A stretch of 10,158 nt of DNA from Paracoccaceae bacterium (GTDB lineage: Bacteria > Pseudomonadota > Alphaproteobacteria > Rhodobacterales > Rhodobacteraceae). This document shows positions 1 through 6,960 of the stretch, in pieces (within the stretch, counting starts at the first letter, position 1; every line of letters begins with the position of its first letter). The notes under the pieces were generated by a model, which saw only the letters and a program-made list of their open reading frames with translations, did not search any database and was not told where the DNA came from. The stretch covers positions 1 through 10,158 of the forward strand of contig QKHF01000068.1 of assembly GCA_003250135.1 (NCBI GenBank), in the 5' to 3' direction. The position numbers were made by a program, and so were the translations under genes.

Positions 1-383
1 CCGGCGGCGCGGTCCTTGGCGACCCAAGTGGGCGCGATGGCGGCCAGCAGCAGCGGCTCATCCCCGACGCGGCCGGCGTCGTCGCGATGGATGTCGACCC
101 GGTGCGGGCCTTCCTCGCGCCCGCCATGGCCGCGGGTGACGAAATGCAAAGCGATCCCCCGCGCGATCAGCCGCTCGGCGATGGCGAGCGCGGTCGGCGT
201 CTTGCCCGTCCCGCCCGCGGTGATGTTGCCGATGCAGATCACCGGGACCGGCGCGCGCCATGGGGTCGCGTTCGCGATGCGGCGCGCGGTGGCGAGGGCG
301 TAGAGGCAGCCGAAAGGCGACAGCAGCCGCGCGAGAACGCCGGGCGCCTCTGGCGGGTTGGACCAGAATGCAGGCGCGCGCAT
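1..383 (-). CDS. lpxK: Tetraacyldisaccharide 4'-kinase LpxK, N-terminal part (runs off left edge)
   Basis: LpxK is the inner-membrane kinase that phosphorylates the 4' position of the tetraacyl disaccharide 1-phosphate, giving lipid IVA. Only the first 127 residues are present, of roughly 330 usual for the family; the rest lies beyond the left edge. Visible signatures are an N-terminal hydrophobic/amphipathic stretch (about residues 14-35), the P-loop GNITAGGTGKTP (52-63), the TRGHGG segment (83-88, usually TRGYGG) and VGDEPLLLA (106-114), all typical of LpxK. The ATG at 383-381 follows the waaA stop codon by 4 nt, with GAGG just upstream, so it is very probably cotranscribed with and translationally coupled to waaA. 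Family assignment is firm; what cannot be seen is whether the C-terminal half is intact. Confidence 0.95.
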   Translation of the reverse strand, partial: MRAPAFWSNPPEAPGVLARLLSPFGCLYALATARRIANATPWRAPVPVICIGNITAGGTGKTPTALAIAERLIARGIALHFVTRGHGGREEGPHRVDIHRDDAGRVGDEPLLLAAIAPTWVAKDRAA

Positions 384-387
384 CGCC

Positions 388-1761
388 TCACGTCCCGGCG
401 GGCGGCGGCAGGACCGGGCGCAACGCGGCCATCACCCGTTCGACGATCGCCTCGCCCTCGGTGGCGAAGGCGCCGGCGGCCTCGATCAGGCGCGCGCCCT
501 CCTCGGTCGGTCCGCCGTCCGGCGCCAGCAGCGCGGCCACCGCATCGGTCAGCGTATCGACATTGATCACCCGGCGCGTGGCGCCCAGCGCGGTCAGCCG
601 GGCGTACTCTTCGGCGAAATTGCCGATATGCGGCCCATGCAGGATCGCGGCCCCCAGCGGCGCCGGTTCATAGGGATTGTGGCCGCCGACCGGCTCCAGG
701 CTGCCGCCGATAAAGGCGACGGGGGCGAGGCGGTACCAGAGGCCCAGCTCGCCCAGCGTATCGGCGACGTAAATATCGCAGTCCCGTCCCGGCCGGTCGC
801 CGGCGGAGCGGCGCCCGACCCGCGCGCCGAAGCTTCCGAGTTCGCGCACAATCGCCTCGCCCCGCTCGGGATGGCGCGGCGCGATGATGGTCAGCAGGCC
901 CGGCAACAGCTGTCTCAGCCGAGACCACGCGGCGCCGGCGGCGTCCTCTTCGCCCGGATGGGTGCTGGCGGCGACGAAGACCGGCCGGTCGCCGATTTCC
1001 TCTCGCAGCCGGGCCAGTTCCGCCGGATCGGCGGGTGGCGGCGGCGCGGCTTCCTTCAGGTTTCCGGTTGAGACCGCCCGCGCCGCGCCCAGATCGCGCA
1101 GACGCTCGGCGGTCTCCTCGGTCTGGCAGAGCACCGGGTCAAAGGGGTCCAGCAGCGCCCGGATCGCGCCCTTCGCCCGACTCCAGCCCTTGGCCGAGTC
1201 CGCCGACATGCGCGCATTGACCATCGCCATCGGCTTGTGGCGAGCGGCGGCCTCGTCGATCAGGTTCGGCCACAGCTCGGATTCGAACCACAGCGAAAGG
1301 TCGGGCCGCCAGTGGTCGATGAAGCGCTCCACCGCGTCCGGCAGGTCCACCGGGACGAATTGGTGCACGCCGCGCTCCGGCAGGCGGTTCGCCATCAGCC
1401 GCGCGGCGGTGACGGTGCCGGTAGTGACGAGGAAATAAAGGTCGGGCCGCTCCGCCGACAGCCGCGCGATCAGGGGCAGGGTGGTCAGCGACTCGCCCAC
1501 GCTGGCCGCATGCATCCAGACCAGCGGGCCGTCGGGTCGGGGCAGGCCGGCATGGCCCATCCGCTCGCCCCGGCGCGTCGGATCCTCCTTGCCGCGCATG
1601 GCGCGGCGGCGCAGCAGGACCCAGACTACCGGCTTCGCCAGCCGGGTGGCTCCCTGGTAGAGCTTCAGGATCAGCGAGTGGTCGCTGGGCCGCTGCGGCA
1701 GCTTCGGCTCCAGAAGAGCCGCCGCCTCCGCCTTCGGCGTGGTGAGGCTGGGACCGCTCAT
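388..1761 (-). CDS. waaA: 3-deoxy-D-manno-octulosonic acid (Kdo) transferase WaaA/KdtA
   Basis: WaaA is a GT30-family glycosyltransferase that moves Kdo from CMP-Kdo onto lipid IVA at the cytoplasmic face of the inner membrane. The 457-residue product has the hallmarks of the family: HAASVGE at 84-90, where E90 aligns with the expected catalytic base; SELWPNL at 161-167; IAPRHPER at 293-300; and the GGHNPYEP nucleotide-sugar-binding motif at 359-366. A modest hydrophobic segment near residues 34-50 is in the place of the usual N-terminal membrane anchor. The length is slightly above the E. coli enzyme because of about 30 extra N-terminal residues. The ATG overlaps the stop of the DUF374 gene in an ATGA arrangement and the upstream Shine-Dalgarno match is poor, which suggests translational coupling. 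lpxK follows 4 nt downstream, so two consecutive lipid A-Kdo steps are linked. Whether one or two Kdo residues are added cannot be told from sequence. Confidence 0.97.
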   Translation of the reverse strand: MSGPSLTTPKAEAAALLEPKLPQRPSDHSLILKLYQGATRLAKPVVWVLLRRRAMRGKEDPTRRGERMGHAGLPRPDGPLVWMHAASVGESLTTLPLIARLSAERPDLYFLVTTGTVTAARLMANRLPERGVHQFVPVDLPDAVERFIDHWRPDLSLWFESELWPNLIDEAAARHKPMAMVNARMSADSAKGWSRAKGAIRALLDPFDPVLCQTEETAERLRDLGAARAVSTGNLKEAAPPPPADPAELARLREEIGDRPVFVAASTHPGEEDAAGAAWSRLRQLLPGLLTIIAPRHPERGEAIVRELGSFGARVGRRSAGDRPGRDCDIYVADTLGELGLWYRLAPVAFIGGSLEPVGGHNPYEPAPLGAAILHGPHIGNFAEEYARLTALGATRRVINVDTLTDAVAALLAPDGGPTEEGARLIEAAGAFATEGEAIVERVMAALRPVLPPPAGT

Positions 1762-2528
1762 GCGCGGATCTCATTCGCGGGGTCCGGCGTCTCGCGCCCG
1801 CAAATCTCGTCGGCCCGGCGGGTCGCCGCGGTGGTCGCGGCCTCGATCGCCAGCCGGTGCGCCTCGACCGCCTCCGCATCGTTCGCAGGCGGAGCGGTCA
1901 ATGGCGCGCCATAGACGATGGCGCCGCGTCCGAAGGGATAGGGGATCAGGAACCGGTCCCAGTTGCGCAACATCTTGCCGCGCGTCGAGGAAATCCCGAT
2001 GGGCAGAACGCTGGCGCCTGCGACGGCCGAGATCGCGGCGACTCCGTGCTGGGCACGCATCCGGGGGCCGCGCGGGCCGTCCGGCGTGATCCCCACCAGA
2101 TGCCCCGCTTTCAGCAGCGGCAGGCATTCGCGGAACGCGCCGCCGCCGCCTTTCGCCTTGTCGCGCTTGCGCGGGTCGGCGGTGGAGCCACGCACTGCGT
2201 CGACATCGAAAAAACCGACCAGGCGCGCGATGATCTCGCCGTCCCGGTTGTCCGAAATCATCCCATAGATACGGCGGTCGCGCGGCTTCAGGCAGGGCAG
2301 CATGAACAGCCGTCCGTGCCAGACGGAGATGACAAAGCCCGCTCCGGTCGCCAGCAGGGCGTCGCGGCGGTCCTGACCCTCGAAGGTCCAGCGCGTCGTC
2401 CACCAGACCATGCGCAGGTAGAAGGCGCCCAGCCGGGCGGCCAGCTCGCGCGTCAGCGCCGCGCCGCGAATGCGCTGCGCCAGCCTGTTCAGAGCCTGGC
2501 CGAGACCGGATTTCTTCGGCTTGTTCAT
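1758..2528 (-). CDS. DUF374 lysophospholipid acyltransferase-family protein
   Basis: This 256-residue protein belongs to the DUF374 branch of the lysophospholipid acyltransferase-like superfamily. Motifs seen in order are WHGRLFMLP (70-78), which replaces the classical HxxxxD acyltransferase block; SDNRDGE (92-98); RGST (113-116); and TPDGPRGPR (148-156), the substrate-binding-like block. No signal peptide is evident; residues 34-48 are weakly hydrophobic and could associate with the membrane. The family is distantly related to LpxL/LpxM, and characterised DUF374 members in Campylobacter and Helicobacter (LpxJ) are lipid A late acyltransferases. Its place directly upstream of waaA (4 nt ATGA overlap) and lpxK makes a role in lipid A or envelope lipid acylation a reasonable inference, not a demonstrated one. 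The start at 2528 lies 27 nt after the DUF4170 stop, preceded by a G-rich AAGGGGG stretch. Confidence 0.92.
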   Translation of the reverse strand: MNKPKKSGLGQALNRLAQRIRGAALTRELAARLGAFYLRMVWWTTRWTFEGQDRRDALLATGAGFVISVWHGRLFMLPCLKPRDRRIYGMISDNRDGEIIARLVGFFDVDAVRGSTADPRKRDKAKGGGGAFRECLPLLKAGHLVGITPDGPRGPRMRAQHGVAAISAVAGASVLPIGISSTRGKMLRNWDRFLIPYPFGRGAIVYGAPLTAPPANDAEAVEAHRLAIEAATTAATRRADEICGRETPDPANEIRA

Positions 2529-2555
2529 GCCGGGCGACGCCCCCCTTCGGCCGCC

Positions 2556-2798
2556 CTACTTGTCCTCGGCGTCGGGGCCTTCGGCGAATTCCTCGTCGTC
2601 CAGACGATGGATATGGGCCAGGAAATAGCGGGTGTGCGCATCATCCACCGTGGCCTGCGCCTTGGCCTTCCAAGCATTGTAGGCGCTGGCGTAATTCGGA
2701 TAGAGGCCCACGATGTCGATGGCGTCCACGTCCTTGAACTCGCGCCCCCGCGGATCGACAAGCTCGCCCCCGAACACAAGATGCAAAAGCTGCTTCAT
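2556..2798 (-). CDS. Small DUF4170-family protein
   Basis: An 80-residue acidic protein beginning MKQLLHLVFGG, with a FKDVDAIDIVGLYPNYASAY segment (21-40) and an acidic tail rich in Asp and Glu (67-79). It matches my recollection of the alphaproteobacterial DUF4170 family, whose function is unknown. The frame stays open to about 3134, but that extension would run deep into the phosphatase gene and has low-complexity Arg/Gly/Ala composition. The ATG at 2798 has an AGGAGA Shine-Dalgarno at ideal spacing, so I chose it. No transmembrane segment or cofactor motif is visible. It lies 27 nt upstream of the DUF374 gene, so it probably heads the DUF374-waaA-lpxK unit. Its association with lipid A genes is positional only. 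Confidence 0.88.
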   Translation of the reverse strand: MKQLLHLVFGGELVDPRGREFKDVDAIDIVGLYPNYASAYNAWKAKAQATVDDAHTRYFLAHIHRLDDEEFAEGPDAEDK

Positions 2799-2805
2799 TT
2801 TCTGT

Positions 2806-2811
2806 TCTCCT
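2806..2811 (-). promoter_or_regulatory. Shine-Dalgarno AGGAGA that sets the DUF4170 start
   Basis: AGGAGA on the minus strand sits 7 nt upstream of the ATG at 2798. It fixes the short 80-residue reading of the DUF4170 gene and argues against the 192-residue in-frame extension into the neighbouring phosphatase gene. Confidence 0.75.
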
Positions 2812-2853
2812 GATATGTGGTCGCGTCGATACGCCGGGCGTTCATTTGGATCG

Positions 2854-2882
2854 AACCTGACGCGCGGCGCGCGGGCAGTCAA
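2854..2882 (-). promoter_or_regulatory. Candidate promoter for DUF4170-DUF374-waaA-lpxK
   Basis: In the 119 bp gap (2799-2917) a minus-strand TTGACT (2882-2877) is followed after 17 nt by CAGGTT (2859-2854). The -35 box is close to TTGACA, which is the better conserved element in alphaproteobacterial housekeeping promoters; the -10 box is weak. It would place a transcription start near 2847 and leave a leader of about 50 nt. I see no clear intrinsic terminator for the phosphatase gene in this gap, so read-through from upstream is also possible. Confidence 0.3.
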
Positions 2883-2917
2883 TCGGCGCGCTCCGGGGTC
2901 GCGGCGCCGGTGGGCGG

Positions 2918-3763
2918 TTAGAGGCGCGACAGCACATCGTCGACCAGCGCCTTCGGTCCCGAAATGAACCCCGGCAAATGCGCGTCCGGCGTGTTGAAGA
3001 CCGGCGCCTCGCCGGTCCGCGTGCGAGAGACGCCGCCCGCTTCGGACACCATCAGCGCCCCGGCCGCGACGTCCCAGTCGAAGGTGCCGCGCAGGGTCAC
3101 GAGCGCGTCGACCCGCCCCTTGGCCACCAGGCACAGCCGCCAGGCCAGCGACGGCCGGTGCGACGGCGCGACCTGCGGCGGCGTCCGGCGCCAGAGGTCC
3201 GGGTTGAGGTTCGGCCGGGTGATCAGCGTCTTGGACCCGTCGATCTGCTTGCGCTCCGAGACCTGGATCGACCCCTTGGCGATCACCAGCGGCTCGGGCG
3301 GGTCGAACTCGTTCGCGACCGGATGCTCGACCGCCTGCCGCTCGAAGGTGGCGCCGCCGCCGAGGGCCGCCGCATAGGTCTCGCCCCGCGCGGGCATGTG
3401 GACGACCCCCGCCACGGGAAGCCCGTCCTCGACCACCGCGACGGAAACCCCATAGGCCGGCTCGCCGCGCAGAAAGGCGCGGGTGCCGTCGATCGGATCG
3501 ACGATGAAGACGCGGCTCCGGTTCAACCGGTTGAGGTCGTCCTCGCTTTCCTCGGACAGCCAGCCATAGCCCGGCCGCGCACCCATCAGCATCTCGCGCA
3601 GCAGCGCGTCCGAGGCGTGGTCCGCCTCCGACACCGGGCTGCCGCCATACTTGCTCCAGTGTTCCGGGTCCCGCCGGAAATAGCGCAGCGTCAGCGAGCC
3701 GGCCGCAATCGCGGCCTCGGTCAGCAGCGCAAGGTCGGCGAGGTCTCTCTCATGCGCCGGCAA
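2918..3763 (-). CDS. Inositol monophosphatase-family phosphatase (CysQ-like), TTG start
   Basis: A 281-residue member of the Li+-sensitive, Mg2+-dependent phosphatase superfamily that includes inositol monophosphatase and 3'(2'),5'-bisphosphate nucleotidase (CysQ). The metal-binding signatures are all present: WLSEESED at 68-75 (E71, E72), VDPIDGTRAF at 88-97 (D89, D92) and WDVAAGALMVSEAGG at 230-244 (D231). The family does not fix the substrate; an adenosine 3',5'-bisphosphate or inositol phosphate role are both possible, and alphaproteobacterial relatives in this neighbourhood are often called CysQ. The reading frame has no ATG until residue 58, inside the conserved fold. The start is therefore taken as TTG at 3763-3761, supported by GGAGGGG 7 nt upstream. 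It overlaps the pmbA end by 14 nt, implying coupled expression. Confidence 0.93.
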   Translation of the reverse strand: MPAHERDLADLALLTEAAIAAGSLTLRYFRRDPEHWSKYGGSPVSEADHASDALLREMLMGARPGYGWLSEESEDDLNRLNRSRVFIVDPIDGTRAFLRGEPAYGVSVAVVEDGLPVAGVVHMPARGETYAAALGGGATFERQAVEHPVANEFDPPEPLVIAKGSIQVSERKQIDGSKTLITRPNLNPDLWRRTPPQVAPSHRPSLAWRLCLVAKGRVDALVTLRGTFDWDVAAGALMVSEAGGVSRTRTGEAPVFNTPDAHLPGFISGPKALVDDVLSRL

Positions 3764-5087
3764 CGGTCAGCCCCTCCAGCCGGATCGAGGGCGCCGCGGT
3801 CGCTTTCGAAAGGTCGATGTCGTCGGCCGCGGTCAGGGTCAGAAGCGCGTCGGGCAACGGCCCGGCGATGGTGGCCTCGTTGACCGGAAAGGCGATCTCG
3901 CCGTTCTCGATCCAGAAGCCGGAGGCGCCGCGGCTGTAATCGCCCGTGGTCGGGTTCACCCCGCGCCCCATCATCGAGGTGACGAGCAGGCCTGTCCCGG
4001 TCTCGCGGATCAGCGCCTCGCGGCTGAGCGCGCCGGTCGAGAGGCGAATGTTGGTCGAACCGACGCCGGGCGGGGAGGAGAGGCCGCGCGACGCGTTGCC
4101 GGTGCTCGCCAGCCCCAGTTTTCGGGCCGAGCGGCAATCCATCAGCCAAGTGGTCAGCACGCCGTCCTCGACGATCTTTTTCGCCCGCGTCGCCAGGCCC
4201 TCGCCGTCGAACGGGCGCGAGGCCGGGCCGCGCAGGACATGCGGGTCCTCGAAAATGTCGAAGCCGTCGGGCAGGATCCGCGCGCCGAGCTTTTCCAGCA
4301 GCCAGCTGGAGCCGCGCGCGATGGAGGCGCCGTTCACCGCGCCGACGACGTGCCCGACGATGCTGGGCGCGACGCGCGCGTCGAAGATCACCGGAAAGGC
4401 GCCGGAAGGCGGTTTCCGCCCGCCCAGCCGCGCCGCGGCGCGCTCACCCGCCGTTCGGCCCACCGATACAGGGTCGGGCAGGTCCGCGGCGAACCGGCGA
4501 GAGGCGTAGTCCCAGTCGCTTTCCATCCCCAGCCCCTCGCCCGCGATGGCCGAGGCGGAAAAGCCGGATCGGGTGGAGGAATAGCCGCCCGCGAACCCGT
4601 TGGTCGCGGCGTAGAAGATCGCGACGCGGCCCCAGCTGGCCGAGCAGGACTCGGTCTGGCTGACGCCGGGAACCGCCTTGGCGGCGTCCTCGATCTCGCG
4701 GGCGATATCCTCAAGCGCGGAGGGCGCAGGCGGATCGGCGGGGTCCGAGAGGTCGAGGTCGGGCCACCCGCTCGCGATCTGATCCGACCCCGGCAGGCCG
4801 CAATGCGGGTCCTCTGGCGCTTCCTTCGCCATGGCGACGGCGCGCTCCGCCAGTTCTTTCAGCACCGCCGGTCGCGGGTCCGAGGCGGAGACGCAGGCCT
4901 GTTTCGCGCCGATCAGCACCCGCAGGCCGAAATCGACGCTTTCCGAGCGCTCCGCCTCCTCCAGCGCGCCGCCCCGGACGGAAACGCCGAGGTCCTCGCG
5001 TTCGGTGGCGATGGCGTCGGCGGATTCGGCGCCCGCCTTCAGGGCCGCGTCCAGAAGCTCGGCGGCGAGCGCGGAAGGATCGATCAT
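3750..5087 (-). CDS. pmbA: PmbA/TldE, non-metal partner of the TldD/TldE protease
   Basis: This 445-residue protein is the PmbA (TldE) half of the TldD/TldE pair, a cytosolic heteromeric protease that in E. coli processes microcin B17 and helps degrade the CcdA antitoxin. It shows the family N-terminal domain (about 1-220) and the C-terminal core, with a near-canonical GVNPTTGDYSRGASGFWIENG stretch (about 376-396) followed by PVNEATIAG (401-409). Around 237-252 (ARVAPSIVGHVVGAVNG) there is no HExxxH zinc motif, which separates it from the catalytic TldD subunit. The ATG at 5087 is preceded by GAGGGG at good spacing and lies 11 nt after the MAPEG stop. No tldD is adjacent, as is common, so the partner is expected elsewhere in the genome. 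Confidence 0.95.
   Translation of the reverse strand: MIDPSALAAELLDAALKAGAESADAIATEREDLGVSVRGGALEEAERSESVDFGLRVLIGAKQACVSASDPRPAVLKELAERAVAMAKEAPEDPHCGLPGSDQIASGWPDLDLSDPADPPAPSALEDIAREIEDAAKAVPGVSQTESCSASWGRVAIFYAATNGFAGGYSSTRSGFSASAIAGEGLGMESDWDYASRRFAADLPDPVSVGRTAGERAAARLGGRKPPSGAFPVIFDARVAPSIVGHVVGAVNGASIARGSSWLLEKLGARILPDGFDIFEDPHVLRGPASRPFDGEGLATRAKKIVEDGVLTTWLMDCRSARKLGLASTGNASRGLSSPPGVGSTNIRLSTGALSREALIRETGTGLLVTSMMGRGVNPTTGDYSRGASGFWIENGEIAFPVNEATIAGPLPDALLTLTAADDIDLSKATAAPSIRLEGLTVAGA
3771..3777 (-). promoter_or_regulatory. Shine-Dalgarno GGAGGGG that supports the TTG start of the phosphatase gene
   Basis: The minus strand reads GGAGGGG, then 7 nt, then TTG at 3763. The ATG at 3753-3751, which overlaps the pmbA stop, is in a different frame and cannot start this protein. 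The site lies inside the last codons of pmbA. Confidence 0.7.
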
Positions 5088-5098
5088 CGCGGGACCCC

Positions 5099-5509
5099 TC
5101 AGATCATTGCGTAAAGGCCGTGGACGATGGCGCCGATCCCGGCGGCCATCACCACGAAGATCGTCAGGGTCGCGCCCGCGCCGCGCTGCCAGGCCGGCGC
5201 GTCCTCGGCGGTGAAATGCAGCGCGTGCAGCACCCGCCCGACGAACAGCGCGCCGCCCAGCGCGTGGATCGCGATGGCGGGCGCCCCCATCAGCGCCATC
5301 AGCAGCAGCAGGATCAACGCCACGGGGACGTATTCGACGAAATTCGCCTGTCCCCGCATGGCTCGGATCATCCGTGGATGCCCCTGATCGCCCATGTAGA
5401 TTTTCAGCCTGCCGCGCAGTCTGCCGATATGGGCGGCCAGCCAGCCGAGGATCATCGCGTTCAGCCCGGCGTAGAGCGCCACGGCGGCGATCGCAGGGGA
5501 ATCGGTCAT
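5099..5509 (-). CDS. MAPEG-family integral membrane protein
   Basis: A 136-residue membrane protein of the MAPEG family (membrane-associated proteins in eicosanoid and glutathione metabolism). Four hydrophobic segments can be seen at about residues 6-27, 58-74, 76-93 and 111-134, matching the four-helix fold. Diagnostic motifs are MRGQANFVEYVPVAL (51-65), where the RxxxNxxE-type loop contributes glutathione binding in characterised members, and FVGRVLHALHF (89-99). Bacterial MAPEG proteins may have glutathione transferase or peroxidase activity, but many are untested and the substrate here is unknown. It is 11 nt upstream of pmbA and probably cotranscribed with it; a good promoter candidate lies just upstream. 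Confidence 0.9.
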   Translation of the reverse strand: MTDSPAIAAVALYAGLNAMILGWLAAHIGRLRGRLKIYMGDQGHPRMIRAMRGQANFVEYVPVALILLLLMALMGAPAIAIHALGGALFVGRVLHALHFTAEDAPAWQRGAGATLTIFVVMAAGIGAIVHGLYAMI

Positions 5510-5550
5510 CAGGGGGCCTCGTTCGAGGAAGGGAAGGCGTGGGCCGGATC

Positions 5551-5579
5551 GTTATAGCCCCGATGTCGGGCGGTTGAAA
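5551..5579 (-). promoter_or_regulatory. Candidate promoter for the MAPEG-pmbA-phosphatase unit
   Basis: In the 85 bp gap between cfa and the MAPEG gene the minus strand carries TTTCAA (5579-5574), a 17 nt spacer and TATAAC (5556-5551), five of six matches to the -10 consensus. A start near 5544 would leave a leader of about 35 nt. Close to the ribosome binding region lies a short inverted repeat, CCTCG-TT-CGAGG (5518-5529), which could fold in the leader. No convincing terminator for cfa is visible in the gap. Confidence 0.42.
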
Positions 5580-5594
5580 TGCGTTGCTGCGGGA

Positions 5595-6869
5595 TCACGC
5601 GCGCTCGCTGAAGGCCTGCGCGGTGGCCGCCCTCAGCTGCGGAAGCTCCGTGGCCTCGCGCGCGGCCAATTCGGCCGCGGCGGCGGCGACATAGTCGCGA
5701 TGCAGCGGCATGGCGTCCCGCTCCCGCCCCAACTGAACCTGAATCACGTTGGAGGAGCCGTAGCGGAACGCGCCCTCGCTGGCGGCGAGGTAAAACTCCC
5801 ACATCCGGGCGAAACGCTCGTCATACATCGCCTCCACCTCGGCCCGGCGACCTTCGAACCGGTCTCGCCAGATGCGCAGCGTGTCGGCGTAATGCACCCG
5901 CCAGACCTCGCAATCGGTGATCCAGAGGCCGGAGCGCTCCACGCTCAGCGCCAGTTCCGACAGCGACGGCGCATAGCCGCCCGGAAAGATGTACTTGCGC
6001 AGGAACGGGCCGGTGATCCCCGGCGGCGCCTTGGTCGAGATCGTGTGGATCAGCGCCACGCCGTCCGGCTTCAGGCAATCGCGCACTTTCAGGAAATATT
6101 CGCCCAGATGGCCGACGCCCACATGCTCCAGCATGCCGACCGAGACAATCCGGTCGAAGGTCTCGTCCACATGGCGATAGTCCTTCAACTCGAACCGGCA
6201 CCGGTCGGCCAGCCCCGCCGCGGCGGCTCGCGCGTTCGCGATGGCGTGCTGTTCGGTCGACAGCGTCACGCCCACCACGTCCACATCCGCCACTGCGGCC
6301 AGATAGAGGCCCATCCCGCCCCAGCCGCAGCCGATATCGAGCACCTTCTGTCCCGGCTCCAGCCCCAGCTTGGCGCAGATATGGCGCTTCTTCAGGGTCT
6401 GGGCCTCGGCCAGCGCCTCATCGCCATCGGGGAAGTAGCCGCAGGAATACTGCATGTCCCAATCCAGCCACATCCGGTAGAACGCGTTCCCCAGATCGTA
6501 GTGATGGGCGACATTGCTGCGCGCCTGCGCGATCGGGTTGTGCTGCATGAACCGGCGGAGCCTGCGCGCAAGCGAATTCCAGAAAATCTGGGTCGGCGAC
6601 ATGTCGAAGCTGCGCTTGTTGACGAAGAAGACGCTCAGCAGGTCCCATGCGCCGCCATCCTCGACCACCAACCCGCCATCCATGTAGGCCTCGGCCGCCT
6701 TGAGTTCGGGGTTCAGGAAAATCTTCCAGTCGAGCGAGGGATCGTCGATGCGGATGGTCGCCGTCGGCCCGTCTCCGTCGCCGAAGCTGCATTCGTACCC
6801 GTCCGGTCCCTTGAGCGTCAGCCGCCCCTTGCGGATCGCCTTGGCGAAGAGTTTCGGCAGGAATCGCAT
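5595..6869 (-). CDS. cfa: Cyclopropane-fatty-acyl-phospholipid synthase
   Basis: A 424-residue S-adenosylmethionine-dependent enzyme that adds a methylene bridge to unsaturated acyl chains of membrane phospholipids. The N-terminal lipid-binding domain (about 1-115) contains the AEAYMDGGLVVEDG motif (59-72). The catalytic domain starts with HHYDLGNAFYRMWLD (122-136) and has the SAM site VLDIGCGWGG (176-185). Residues expected for the bicarbonate-binding active site are all in place: C143 in MQYSCGYF, E248 in GMLEHVG, H275 in LIHTIS and Y327 in VHYADTLRIW. The length exceeds E. coli Cfa (382) mainly by extra C-terminal residues rich in Ala and Glu. The ATG at 6869 has GAGG close upstream. Flanked by non-coding gaps of 85 and 91 bp, it may be its own unit; Cfa is often induced by stress or in stationary phase, which cannot be judged here. 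Confidence 0.95.
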   Translation of the reverse strand: MRFLPKLFAKAIRKGRLTLKGPDGYECSFGDGDGPTATIRIDDPSLDWKIFLNPELKAAEAYMDGGLVVEDGGAWDLLSVFFVNKRSFDMSPTQIFWNSLARRLRRFMQHNPIAQARSNVAHHYDLGNAFYRMWLDWDMQYSCGYFPDGDEALAEAQTLKKRHICAKLGLEPGQKVLDIGCGWGGMGLYLAAVADVDVVGVTLSTEQHAIANARAAAAGLADRCRFELKDYRHVDETFDRIVSVGMLEHVGVGHLGEYFLKVRDCLKPDGVALIHTISTKAPPGITGPFLRKYIFPGGYAPSLSELALSVERSGLWITDCEVWRVHYADTLRIWRDRFEGRRAEVEAMYDERFARMWEFYLAASEGAFRYGSSNVIQVQLGRERDAMPLHRDYVAAAAAELAAREATELPQLRAATAQAFSERA

Positions 6870-6960
6870 GGGGGCCTCGCGATCGGGTTGTCCTTTGCGA
6901 AAAAGCCTAGCCGCGCGGCGACGCGAGCGAAAGGCCGGCCGGCGCGCAGGATCGCGCGCA
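6870..6960. other. Non-coding gap between the phasin-like gene and cfa
   Basis: This 91 bp stretch probably holds the cfa leader and promoter. On the minus strand the palindrome GCCGCGCGGC is followed by TAGGCT and a run of five T (6904-6900). That could be read either as a weak -10 box (TAGGCT, with TTTCGC 17 nt before it) or as a poor intrinsic terminator for the gene ending at 6961. Neither reading is strong. Confidence 0.3.

Noticed and set aside
1857..2813. 318-codon plus-strand open frame antisense to DUF374 and DUF4170
   Set aside because: It spans two real genes and their gap, and its composition is that of a shadow frame; likewise for the plus-strand frames at 2978-3883 and 4239-5114.
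2799..3134. In-frame N-terminal extension of the DUF4170 gene to 192 residues
   Set aside because: It would overlap the phosphatase gene by over 200 nt, is Arg/Gly/Ala low-complexity, and the ATG at 2798 has a strong Shine-Dalgarno.
3750..5087. Active zinc metalloprotease TldD
   Set aside because: No HExxxH motif is present and the C-terminal block fits PmbA/TldE, so this is the partner subunit.
6900..6960. Intrinsic terminator after the phasin-like gene
   Set aside because: The GC palindrome has almost no loop and the T run is separated from it by TAGGC; I could not draw a proper stem followed directly by T residues.
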